From positions 7,153,001 to 7,217,000 of the forward strand of contig NZ_CP146350.1 in the NCBI RefSeq assembly GCF_037055355.1: DNA of 64,000 nt. The letters are read 5' to 3'. Source of the stretch: Streptomyces sp. DG1A-41. GTDB taxonomy: Bacteria > Actinomycetota > Actinomycetes > Streptomycetales > Streptomycetaceae. Position 1 is the stretch's first letter. Each line of letters starts with the position of its first letter. Below, piece by piece: positions 55,178 to 64,000 of the stretch. The notes beneath the pieces were generated by a model. It saw nothing but the letters and a program-made list of their open reading frames with translations, was not told the origin of the DNA and searched no databases. The position numbers and the translations under genes were made by a program.

Positions 55178-55348
55178 GGCGGACTCCGGTGAACGAGAGG
55201 GACGTGAACTGCCAGGGTGCGGGGGTAAGTCTGCGCGCGTAGAGATGAACGCCACAAGGGCCGGCGAGAACTCCCGCCTTCATCCACGATTCACACGATG
55301 GTGTGATCATGTCCGGCTGCGTGGATGCCGCCGAGAGGCGCCGGGTAG

Positions 55349-57522
<2,174 letters not shown>

Positions 57523-57567
57523 GACGGCGCCTTTCGGTCAGATCCACTCGGAACGGGACATCACGGA

Positions 57568-57592
57568 ACCCCCCCGGCAGTGCGCCGGGGGT
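57568..57592 (+). terminator. Terminator after geoA
   Basis: ACCCCCCCGGC, 5 bases, GCCGGGGGT, located 46 bases after the geoA stop. Confidence 0.75.
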
Positions 57593-57871
57593 CTTCCTGG
57601 GAGCTTCCTCAACCTCGCGCCCATCGTCCACCCCGCGCACGTCCACCTGGCCGACTTCCAGCTCCTGGGCCGCGACGCCTACGACGTGTCGGGCTTCGAT
57701 CCGTCGGTGGGCGGCACCCGCACGCCGGTCCGCCACGACGCCGGAACGTCCATCCCGCTCGCGCCCAACGAGCTCGGCTGGAAGGACGTCTTCCGGGTGC
57801 CCACGGCGGCCACGGGGTTCCACCCCGACGCCCCCACGCTGCTCGGCGAGCACGAGTCCCACACGGGCTGA
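57593..57871 (+). pseudogene. Multicopper oxidase C-terminal remnant
   Basis: About 90 in-frame codons resembling the end of a CotA/phenoxazinone-synthase-type laccase: [60 protein letters not shown] and KDVFRVP. The copper motif HPxHxHL is present, with Ala in place of the usual Met. After KDVFRVP the expected YHCHxLxHE region is replaced by unrelated text ([11 protein letters not shown]) and a degenerate GEHESHTG end. The N-terminal two domains are absent. There is no start codon with ribosome site; a GTG at 57686 is internal. This is a deletion remnant. Confidence 0.78.
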
Positions 57872-57890
57872 CCGGCCCCACGCCTGCGAC

Positions 57891-57936
57891 CACGGCTCGC
57901 ACCGCGCCCGGTACGCCGGGTGCGGTGCGAGCCGTG
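57891..57936. terminator. Strong hairpin after the oxidase remnant
   Basis: Perfect 15-bp stem, CACGGCTCGCACCGC and its complement, with a 16-base loop that itself contains CCCGG/CCGGG. Confidence 0.75.
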
Positions 57937-58093
57937 CCGTCGTTCCGGCTTCCCCGGCGGCACGTACGCCCCCACCGACGCCGGATCAGTCTCACTCGTT
58001 CGTGGCTCATCGCACGCCGGAGTGCCGGGTAGAGCACCAGCCGTGATCGTTCCGCATCCGACGGGGGCGATCCGCACCATCCGGAGGCGAGCC

Positions 58094-58669
58094 ATGGAAC
58101 AGACCGCGCTGCGACCCAAGCCGATGCCGGGGCAGGAGCCCGACGGGGCGGCGTCGGCGACGGGGTCCGGCCCCGCACGGCCCCGCCCGCACGGCGCCCG
58201 GCGCCGCGGGAGGCGGCTGCTCAACGTGCTGTGCGCCGCGTTCGCCGGCGTGGTCCTGGTCCTGTCCGGAATCGGCCTCGGTGCGATGGGCGCCACGGTG
58301 ATCGGCAAGGGCGGAGTCATCGATCCGCGAGGGTGGCACACGCCTTCGTCGCCCGGCCCTTCGTCGCCCGGCCCCTCGCGGTCCGCCGCCGCGTCGGCGG
58401 ACGCCGACGTGACCCTCGGCGTGCAGGTCATGGACGCCGGGAAGCCGGGGGCCCTGGTCGTCGGGCTCCATGTCCCGGGGCCGGCTCAGGAGGCGGGCCT
58501 GGTGCGCGGCGACCTGCTCCTCGTCTTCGGCACGACCCGCATCGACACGGCCGCCGACCTGGCCCGGGCCGTCGCCCGCGCCCGCCCCGGCGTCGAGGTG
58601 AAACTGACGGTGCGGCACCGCGGCGGCGGCTACCAGCAGCTGACGGTCGTACCGGCCGTGGTCACGTGA
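58094..58669 (+). CDS. Membrane-anchored PDZ-domain protein
   Basis: A 191-residue protein with a Pro/Arg-rich cytoplasmic tail, one helix (LLNVLCAAFAGVVLVLSGIGL, about residues 39-59), a Ser/Pro linker and an extracytoplasmic PDZ domain (VTLGVQVMDAG, VVGLHVPGPAQEAGLVRGDL, LLVFGTTRIDTAADLARAVA). It lacks a protease domain, unlike HtrA proteins. ATG at 58094 has GGAGG 7 bases upstream. No clear partner is adjacent; it converges on the metallophosphoesterase gene. Confidence 0.88.
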   Translation: MEQTALRPKPMPGQEPDGAASATGSGPARPRPHGARRRGRRLLNVLCAAFAGVVLVLSGIGLGAMGATVIGKGGVIDPRGWHTPSSPGPSSPGPSRSAAASADADVTLGVQVMDAGKPGALVVGLHVPGPAQEAGLVRGDLLLVFGTTRIDTAADLARAVARARPGVEVKLTVRHRGGGYQQLTVVPAVVT

Positions 58670-58729
58670 GCCGCGTCGACACGTGAGCCACATCGACACG
58701 TGGGTCACATCGTCATCTGGACCACGCCG

Positions 58730-59485
58730 TCAGGTGACCACCCGGAAGTGGCTCGTGAGCCGCCCCGTGTCGTCCAGGACGTGGAAGGCGATCCCGGGCG
58801 GCGCCTCCCGGTCGGCGACCTGCTCGCCCTCCCACGGCAGCCGCAGCGTCCACGTCACACCGGGGCCGACGACGAGCGGCCGCCCCGCGAACGAGGTCGC
58901 GGCGGGGGTGTGCGCGTGGCCGGTGACCAGACCCGCGATCTCGGGCCGGCGGGCCAGCAGCGCGGCCAGCCGGCCGGACTCCTGCAACGGGTAGGAGTCG
59001 GGCAGCGGGTGGTGCAGTGCCACCGGCGGGTGGTGGAAGGCGAGCAGGGCCGGAAGGCCGCCGTCGAGTTCGTCGAGGGTCGTCTCGATCCAGTCGTACG
59101 TCTCCTCGTCCAGTTCCCCGTCGTCGCTGCCGGGGACGCTGGAGTCGCACATCAGCACGGCACCGTCGTCGAAGACCTGCACGCTGTTGACGGGCCCCTC
59201 CGCACCCGGCAGGCCCAGCAGCGCCTTGCGGTAGGGCGCGCGGCTGTCGTGGTTGCCCGGGCAGGTCAGCACGGGGAACGGGACGTCGCCGTCGCCCAGC
59301 CCCAGGATGCGGGCGGCCTCCTCGTACTCCGGCTCCGTGCCGTGGTCCGCGATGTCCCCGGTCACCAGTAGCGCATCCACATGCCCTGACAGTCCCCACA
59401 GCCGGTCGCGCACCCGCTCGGCGCGCTCCGTCGCCCGCGCACTCCCGTCCAGATGCAGATCGCTGATGTGTGCGAGTACGAGCAC
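58730..59485 (-). CDS. Calcineurin-like metallophosphoesterase
   Basis: A 251-residue class-III cyclic-nucleotide phosphodiesterase-like enzyme. Complete dimetal motifs: AHISDLHLDG, LLVTGDIADHG, LTCPGNHDSR, AFHHPPVALHH and LVTGHAHTPA. Cytoplasmic. GTG start with GAGAGGG about 9 bases upstream. The substrate (cyclic nucleotide or another phosphodiester) cannot be read from sequence. A nested inverted repeat lies in the intergenic region upstream. Confidence 0.92.
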   Translation of the reverse strand: MLVLAHISDLHLDGSARATERAERVRDRLWGLSGHVDALLVTGDIADHGTEPEYEEAARILGLGDGDVPFPVLTCPGNHDSRAPYRKALLGLPGAEGPVNSVQVFDDGAVLMCDSSVPGSDDGELDEETYDWIETTLDELDGGLPALLAFHHPPVALHHPLPDSYPLQESGRLAALLARRPEIAGLVTGHAHTPAATSFAGRPLVVGPGVTWTLRLPWEGEQVADREAPPGIAFHVLDDTGRLTSHFRVVT

Positions 59486-59512
59486 GGTCGTACGCCCTCT
59501 CGATCGAACGAC

Positions 59513-59539
59513 TAATGGATGCCAAGCATCTAAGCATTA
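59513..59539. promoter_or_regulatory. Nested inverted repeat upstream of the metallophosphoesterase
   Basis: GATGC, CAA, GCATC (59518-59530) inside outer TAATG (59513-59517) and CATTA (59535-59539). The inner arms are exact. The site is 28 bases before the phosphoesterase start, within an AT-richer region, so it may be an operator. Confidence 0.45.
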
Positions 59540-59670
59540 CTTCTAACGGCTGAGCAATCGTCTGCCATTAGTAGCGATCTTCGGGCGAAGTCCGCAGACG
59601 GCTCGCGTCGCCCCCTCCGGCCGGGCAGGATGCTGCCCGTAGCCCCTTCGTCCGTCCCTGGGAGGTCCGG

Positions 59671-60798
59671 ATGACCGGAAGCACGGCGGTGTCCTTCACC
59701 GCCGACGACTACAGGGCCCGTATGGAGCGCGCCGCGCGGACGGCCGCAGAGGCCGGTCTCGCGGGCCTGCTGGTGGCCCCGGGACCGGACCTGGTCTGGC
59801 TCACCGGCTACACGCCCCCGGCGGTCACCGAACGACTCACCCTGCTGGTCCTCGCCGCCGGACAGGACCCCGTCCTCGTCGTCCCGGCCCTGGAGGCCCC
59901 GGACGCGCAGAAGGCGGCCGGCGCGCCCGCCCTGACCCTGCGCGACTGGACCGACGGCAAGGACCCCTACGCCGCCACCGCCGCCCTGCTCGACGCCTCG
60001 GGCCGGTTCGGCATCAGCGACAACGCCTGGGCGCTGCACCTGCTGGCGTTGCAGCAGGCCGTGCCCGGCAGCTCCTACACCTCGCTCACCGAGGCCCTGC
60101 CGATGCTGCGTGCCGTCAAGGACGCGGCGGAACTGGAGCTCATGACGGCCGCGGGAGCCGCCGCCGACGCGACGTTCGAGGAGATCCGGAACGTCCCCTT
60201 CGCCGGCCGCCGGGAATCGGAGGTGGCCGCGGACCTCGACCGGCTGCTGCGCCGGTACGGACACGAGCAGGTCGACTTCACCATCGTCGCCTCAGGGCCG
60301 AACGGCGCCAACCCCCACCACGAGGCCGGCGACCGCGTCATCGAACGCGGCGACATGGTCGTCCTCGACTTCGGCGGTCTGAAGGACGGCTACGGCTCCG
60401 ACACCTCCCGCACGGTCCACGTCGGCGAACCCACCGACGAGGAGCGCCGCGTGCACGACATCGTGCGCGCGGCCCAGGAGGCGGGGTTCCGGGCCGTGCG
60501 GCCGGGCGCCGCCTGCCAGGACGTCGACCGGGCCGCCCGTGCGGTCATCGCCGACGCCGGCTACGGCGAGTACTTCATCCACCGCACCGGACACGGCATC
60601 GGCGTCACCACCCACGAGCCGCCGTACATGATCGAGGGCGAGGAACGGCCGCTCGTGCCCGGCATGTGCTTCTCCGTGGAACCCGGCATCTATCTGCCCG
60701 GCCGGTTCGGCGTGCGCATCGAGGACATCGTGACCGTCACCGAGGACGGCGGACGGCGCCTGAACGCCACCTCCCGCGAGCTGGTCATAGTGGAGTGA
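59671..60798 (+). CDS. M24-family Xaa-Pro peptidase
   Basis: A 375-residue cytoplasmic metallopeptidase. N-terminal creatinase-like domain (residues 1-140; VAPGPDLVWLTGYTPP) and M24 catalytic domain. Metal ligands are visible in VVLDFGG, YGSDTSRTV, HRTGHGIGVTTHEPP, FSVEPGIYLPG and RIEDIV. Start ATG with GGGAGG about 7 bases upstream. The next gene begins 8 bases after its stop, so they are probably co-transcribed. Confidence 0.94.
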   Translation: MTGSTAVSFTADDYRARMERAARTAAEAGLAGLLVAPGPDLVWLTGYTPPAVTERLTLLVLAAGQDPVLVVPALEAPDAQKAAGAPALTLRDWTDGKDPYAATAALLDASGRFGISDNAWALHLLALQQAVPGSSYTSLTEALPMLRAVKDAAELELMTAAGAAADATFEEIRNVPFAGRRESEVAADLDRLLRRYGHEQVDFTIVASGPNGANPHHEAGDRVIERGDMVVLDFGGLKDGYGSDTSRTVHVGEPTDEERRVHDIVRAAQEAGFRAVRPGAACQDVDRAARAVIADAGYGEYFIHRTGHGIGVTTHEPPYMIEGEERPLVPGMCFSVEPGIYLPGRFGVRIEDIVTVTEDGGRRLNATSRELVIVE

Positions 60799-60806
60799 CG
60801 CCACCG

Positions 60807-61838
60807 ATGTCCCCCACACGCCTCCCGAACGGCAACGGCGCGACCATGACCCAGGCACCGACACCCACCGCGGACACCGTCCGCCGACTGGTCCGTTCCC
60901 TGCTCAAGGACGGCAAGGGCATCAAGGAGGGCAAGGGCGCCAAGGGCGTCAAGGAGGCCGAGCAGGGAAGGGGCTCCGCCGTCGGCCCCGACGTCCGGCC
61001 CGCCGCCGAGGGCGCCGACCCGGCCACCTGGTGGGTCGGCACCCGCCATGTGCTGCGCCTCGCCCCCGACCGCGAGGCCACCGTGCGCCAGCGCCGCGAA
61101 CTGCGTCTGCGCGACCTCGTCCGCCCGCACGTCCCGGTGACGGTGCCGGTCAGCGTGGCGCACGGCGAGTGGGCGCCCGGGCTGACCTACACGCTGGACA
61201 CCAAGGTGCCCGGCGGCTCGGGAGAGGCGCACGATGTGTCCGCCGTCGGCGAGGCCGACCTCGCCGGACTGCTCTCGGGGCTGCGCGAGGTGCCGGTCCG
61301 GCAGGCCGAGACCCTCGGCGTGCCGCGTGCTGCCCCGCGCTCCCTGGAGGGGCTGCGCCGGGCCGCCGTACGGGCCGCCGAACGTCTCGTCGGCGCCGAC
61401 GAGTTCGACGCCGCCCGCCTGAACCAGCTCACCGCGCCCGCGGCGGCCCAGCTCGCCGCGCAGTCCGGCTCGGCGGTCCTCACCCACCACGCGCTCACGG
61501 GCGGCCATCTCGTGGTCAGCGCCGACGGACGGGTGCGCGGCGTCCTCGGCTGGGCCGACGCCGTCGTCGGCGACCCGGCCGAGGACATCGCGAGCCTCGC
61601 GCTCGCTGTCGGCTCACCCGCCGCCGTACGCGCCGCCACCCTCGCCGGCTACGGTGCCCGCCCCTGCCTGCGCGGCCTGTGGCTGGCCCGCTGCGACACC
61701 GTCGTCCACCTCGCCGGGGCCCTCACGAGCCGGGACGCGGGCCGGCTCACCCTGCTGCGCACGCAGGTGCGCCGGGCCTGGGAGCCGATCCTGCTGGAAC
61801 GGGTGACGGACCTGCGGGACACGGACGACGCCCTCTAG
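60807..61838 (+). CDS. Aminoglycoside-phosphotransferase-fold protein with Lys-Gly repeat
   Basis: A 343-residue APH-fold protein. N-terminal lobe: RHVLRLAPDREATVRQRREL and VPVTVPVSVAHGEW. Catalytic loop LTHHALTGGHLVVSADGRVR (residues about 226-245) keeps the H..... (N/G)H pattern loosely; DFG-like region GVLGWADAVVGDPAEDIAS. A small-molecule kinase role is possible, but the weak HxDxxxxN motif makes activity uncertain. Residues about 34-50 are a Lys/Gly tandem repeat (DGKGIKEGKGAKGVKE). ATG at 60807 has GGAG 10 bases upstream; ATG at 60846 is the alternative. Same operon as the M24 peptidase. Confidence 0.82.
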   Translation: MSPTRLPNGNGATMTQAPTPTADTVRRLVRSLLKDGKGIKEGKGAKGVKEAEQGRGSAVGPDVRPAAEGADPATWWVGTRHVLRLAPDREATVRQRRELRLRDLVRPHVPVTVPVSVAHGEWAPGLTYTLDTKVPGGSGEAHDVSAVGEADLAGLLSGLREVPVRQAETLGVPRAAPRSLEGLRRAAVRAAERLVGADEFDAARLNQLTAPAAAQLAAQSGSAVLTHHALTGGHLVVSADGRVRGVLGWADAVVGDPAEDIASLALAVGSPAAVRAATLAGYGARPCLRGLWLARCDTVVHLAGALTSRDAGRLTLLRTQVRRAWEPILLERVTDLRDTDDAL

Positions 61839-61880
61839 CGGACCGGGCGGCAGCAGGGCGTCGCAGCGTCGCGGGGGACC

Positions 61881-63626
61881 TCACTCCTGCAACAGCACCA
61901 CACCCGACTCCCCGGGCACGTGCACCACCCCGTCGGCGCCGGGCGTCTCCACCGGCTCCCACGCGGCCAGCACGCGCGCGTGCGGCACGCCGAGCGACAG
62001 CGCGGCCGGTTCCCGCGCCAGGTTCACCGCCACGAGGACGTCCCCGCGCCGGAAGGCGATCCAGCGGCGCTCCTCGTCGTAGCCGACCTTGGCGTCGGCG
62101 AGGTCGGGATCGGTCAGGTCGGGCTGCTCGTGGCGCAGGGCGAGGAGCTGCCGGTGCCAGGCCAGCACGCGCGCGTGGGGCTCGCGTTCCGGCTCGGACC
62201 AGTCGAGGCAGGAGCGGTCCCGGGTCGCCGGGTCCTGCGGGTCGGGCACGTCCTCCTCCTTCCAGCCGTGCGCGGCGAACTCCCGCCGCCTGCCCCGCCG
62301 TACGGCGTCCGCCAGCTCCGGATCGGTGTGGTCGGTGAAGAACTGCCAGGGCGTGCCCGCCGCCCACTCCTCGCCCATGAAGAGCATCGGCGTGAACGGC
62401 GCCGTCAGCACCAGCGTGGCCGCACAGGCCAGCAGCCCGGGGGAGACCAGGGCCGAAAGGCGGTCCCCCTGGGCGCGGTTGCCGACCTGGTCGTGGGTCT
62501 GGCTGTAGCCGACCAGCCGGTGCCCGGCCACCCGCGTACGGTCCAGGGGGCGGCCGTGGTGCCGCTCCCGGAAGCTCGAGTACGTCCCGTCGTGGAAGTA
62601 GCCGCCGGTCAGGGTCTTGGCGAGCCCGGCGAGGGGAGCGCGCGCGAAGTCGGCGTAGTAGCCCTGCGACTCGCCGGTCAGCGTGGTGTGCAGGGCGTGG
62701 TGGAAGTCGTCGTTCCACTGCGCGTGCAGCCCGAGGCCGCCCTTGTCCCGGGAGGTGATGAGCCGCGGGTCGTTCAGATCCGACTCGGCGACGAGGAACA
62801 GCGGCCGGTCCACCTCGGCGGCCAGGGCGTCCACGGCCGTCGACAGCTCCTCCAGGAAGTGGAGCGCGCGCGTGTCCACCAGCGCGTGCACCGCGTCCAG
62901 GCGCAGCCCGTCGATCCGGTAGTCGCGCAGCCACGCCAGCGCGCTGCCGATGAGAAACGCGCGCACCTCGTCCGAGCCGGGCGCGTCCAGGTTGACCGCG
63001 GCGCCCCAGGGCGTGTGGTGCCGGTCCGTGAGATACGGCCCGAAGACGGGCAGGTAGTTGCCGGACGGGCCGAAGTGGTTGTGCACCACGTCCAGCACCA
63101 CACCCAGACCCAGTTCATGGGCCCGGTCGACGAAGCGTTTCAGCGCCTCGGGCCCGCCGTACGGCTCGTGCACCGCCCACAGCGAGACGCCCTCGTAGCC
63201 CCAGCCGTGCGTGCCCGGGAAGGGGCACAGCGGCATCAGCTGCACGTGCGTGACGCCCAGTTCGGCGAGATGGCCGAGCCGCTCGGCGGCCGCGTCCAGG
63301 GTGCCCTCGCGCGTGTACGTCCCGACGTGCAGCTCGTACAGCACCGCGCCGGGCAGCGGCCGACCCCGCCACTGCGCGCGCCACTCGTAGCGCTCGTGGT
63401 CGACGACGGCGCTCAGCCCGTCCGGGCCGTCCGGCTGCCGGCGCGAGCGCGGATCGGGCCGTACGGGACCGTCGTCCAGCGCGAAGCCGTACCGGGATCC
63501 GTCGCGCGCGTCCGCCTCGCCCCGCCACCATCCCGCCCGTTCCGGATCGCGCTCCAACGCGCGTGTGACGCCGTCGCACTGGAGCGTCACACGGCCTGCC
63601 TGCGGTGCCCACACCTCGAACTGCAC
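61881..63626 (-). CDS. treZ: Malto-oligosyltrehalose trehalohydrolase TreZ
   Basis: A 581-residue GH13 enzyme that releases trehalose from maltooligosyl-trehalose made by TreY. N-terminal CBM48-like domain (MQFEVWAPQAGRVTLQCDG). GH13 regions: DVVHNHFGPSGNY (I), GLRLDAVHALVD (II, nucleophile Asp), FLVAESDLND (III, acid Glu) and YSQTHDQVGNR (IV). AVLYELHVGTYTREGTLDAA and MPLCPFPGTHGWGYEGV are typical of TreZ. Length is normal. treY is not in the window. It converges on the APH-like gene with 42 bases between stops. Confidence 0.95.
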   Translation of the reverse strand: MQFEVWAPQAGRVTLQCDGVTRALERDPERAGWWRGEADARDGSRYGFALDDGPVRPDPRSRRQPDGPDGLSAVVDHERYEWRAQWRGRPLPGAVLYELHVGTYTREGTLDAAAERLGHLAELGVTHVQLMPLCPFPGTHGWGYEGVSLWAVHEPYGGPEALKRFVDRAHELGLGVVLDVVHNHFGPSGNYLPVFGPYLTDRHHTPWGAAVNLDAPGSDEVRAFLIGSALAWLRDYRIDGLRLDAVHALVDTRALHFLEELSTAVDALAAEVDRPLFLVAESDLNDPRLITSRDKGGLGLHAQWNDDFHHALHTTLTGESQGYYADFARAPLAGLAKTLTGGYFHDGTYSSFRERHHGRPLDRTRVAGHRLVGYSQTHDQVGNRAQGDRLSALVSPGLLACAATLVLTAPFTPMLFMGEEWAAGTPWQFFTDHTDPELADAVRRGRRREFAAHGWKEEDVPDPQDPATRDRSCLDWSEPEREPHARVLAWHRQLLALRHEQPDLTDPDLADAKVGYDEERRWIAFRRGDVLVAVNLAREPAALSLGVPHARVLAAWEPVETPGADGVVHVPGESGVVLLQE

Positions 63627-63800
63627 GGACGGTTCCCCTTCGTCTGCTCACCGTGATGTAGCCCGTCCATGGTGCGTCAAAACGCGATCAATGCGCTGGT
63701 GCATCCACCCATGTGCGGCGGGTCCCGGCGGAAGCGGGCACGTGGCGGCCGTTTTCCCGTTTTCTGGACAGCCCGGCCGCGCTGCCCGACAATCACGAGC

Positions 63801-64000
63801 GTGACGTCGTCCTTCGAGTTCAACACGTACCCCGCGCGGCTGTCCGACGTGGAGCGCGACAGGGCACTGAAGGTGCTCCGTGACGGCGTCGCCATGGGCC
63901 GCCTGTCCCATGACACGTTCATCCGCCGCATGGAACTCGCGCTCGCCGCCCGCCGCCCGGACGAGCTCGCCGTGCTCACCGCCGACCTGCCCACGGAGAG
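63801..64000 (+). CDS. DUF1707 protein (C-terminus beyond window edge)
   Basis: The first 66 codons of a DUF1707 (SHOCT-like) protein: FEFNTYPARLSDVERDRALK, VLRDGVAMGRLSHDTFIRRM, ELALAARRPDELAVLTADL. The domain is common at the N-terminus of small actinobacterial membrane proteins of unknown function. GTG start at 63801 with a weak site; divergent from treZ with 174 bases between. Confidence 0.85.
   Translation, partial: MTSSFEFNTYPARLSDVERDRALKVLRDGVAMGRLSHDTFIRRMELALAARRPDELAVLTADLPTE

Overview
The window is high-GC actinobacterial DNA. Codon use, GTG/TTG starts, a conservon (cvnABCD-type operon), a geosmin synthase gene next to a cprB-type gamma-butyrolactone receptor, DUF6230/DUF6114 and DUF1707 genes and many Tat or lipoprotein exports all point to a Streptomyces chromosome. 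There are no tRNA or rRNA genes, no CRISPR array and no insertion sequence. It looks like ordinary chromosome with an accessory, catabolic flavour and several decaying genes.

Left third (1-20.8 kb): two carbohydrate loci. The first (1-11 kb) has a sugar-binding lipoprotein (cut by the window edge), a GH38 alpha-mannosidase translationally coupled to a small SurA-like protein, a frameshifted RpiR regulator, a divergent SIS-domain sugar isomerase-like gene and a secreted GH84 beta-N-acetylglucosaminidase with a C-terminal YVTN propeller. Similar GATTGAAT/ATTCAATC half-sites precede four of these transcription units, suggesting one RpiR regulon for mannose/GlcNAc-containing glycans. A GAF-SpoIIE-HATPase signalling protein separates it from the second locus (14.2-20.8 kb), a LacI regulator with two perfect TGACTACGTAGTCA-type operators, an ABC sugar transporter and a cytoplasmic GH42 beta-galactosidase.

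Middle (20.8-47.6 kb): a frameshifted YbhN-type membrane protein; a flavinylated electron-transfer operon (ferric-reductase-like protein, FMN-binding protein, ApbE) divergent from an OmpR-type two-component system; a DUF4037 gene; an ArnT/PMT-type glycosyltransferase; an OpuC-type osmoprotectant transporter; a lipoprotein; a cvnDCBA conservon; an orphan sugar-binding lipoprotein; an ArsR-MgtA pair; an LCP cell-wall ligase divergent from a TatA-like gene; a wrecked cytochrome P450 gene; and the DUF6230-DUF6114 pair.

Right third (47.6-64 kb): a small secreted protein, an AA10 LPMO, an S8 protease with a P domain, cprB with a recognisable CprB operator, an ARMT1-like phosphatase, a Tat-exported endonuclease/exonuclease/phosphatase-fold protein, geosmin synthase broken by one frameshift, a multicopper-oxidase remnant, a PDZ protein, a metallophosphoesterase, an M24 peptidase, an APH-fold protein, treZ and the start of a DUF1707 gene.

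Three otherwise well-preserved genes (rpiR, ybhN-like, geoA) each lack exactly one base in a GC run. Either the assembly has indel errors or the strain is losing these functions; raw reads would decide. Start sites were chosen by ribosome-binding site, operon overlap and family N-terminus, and are noted where doubtful.
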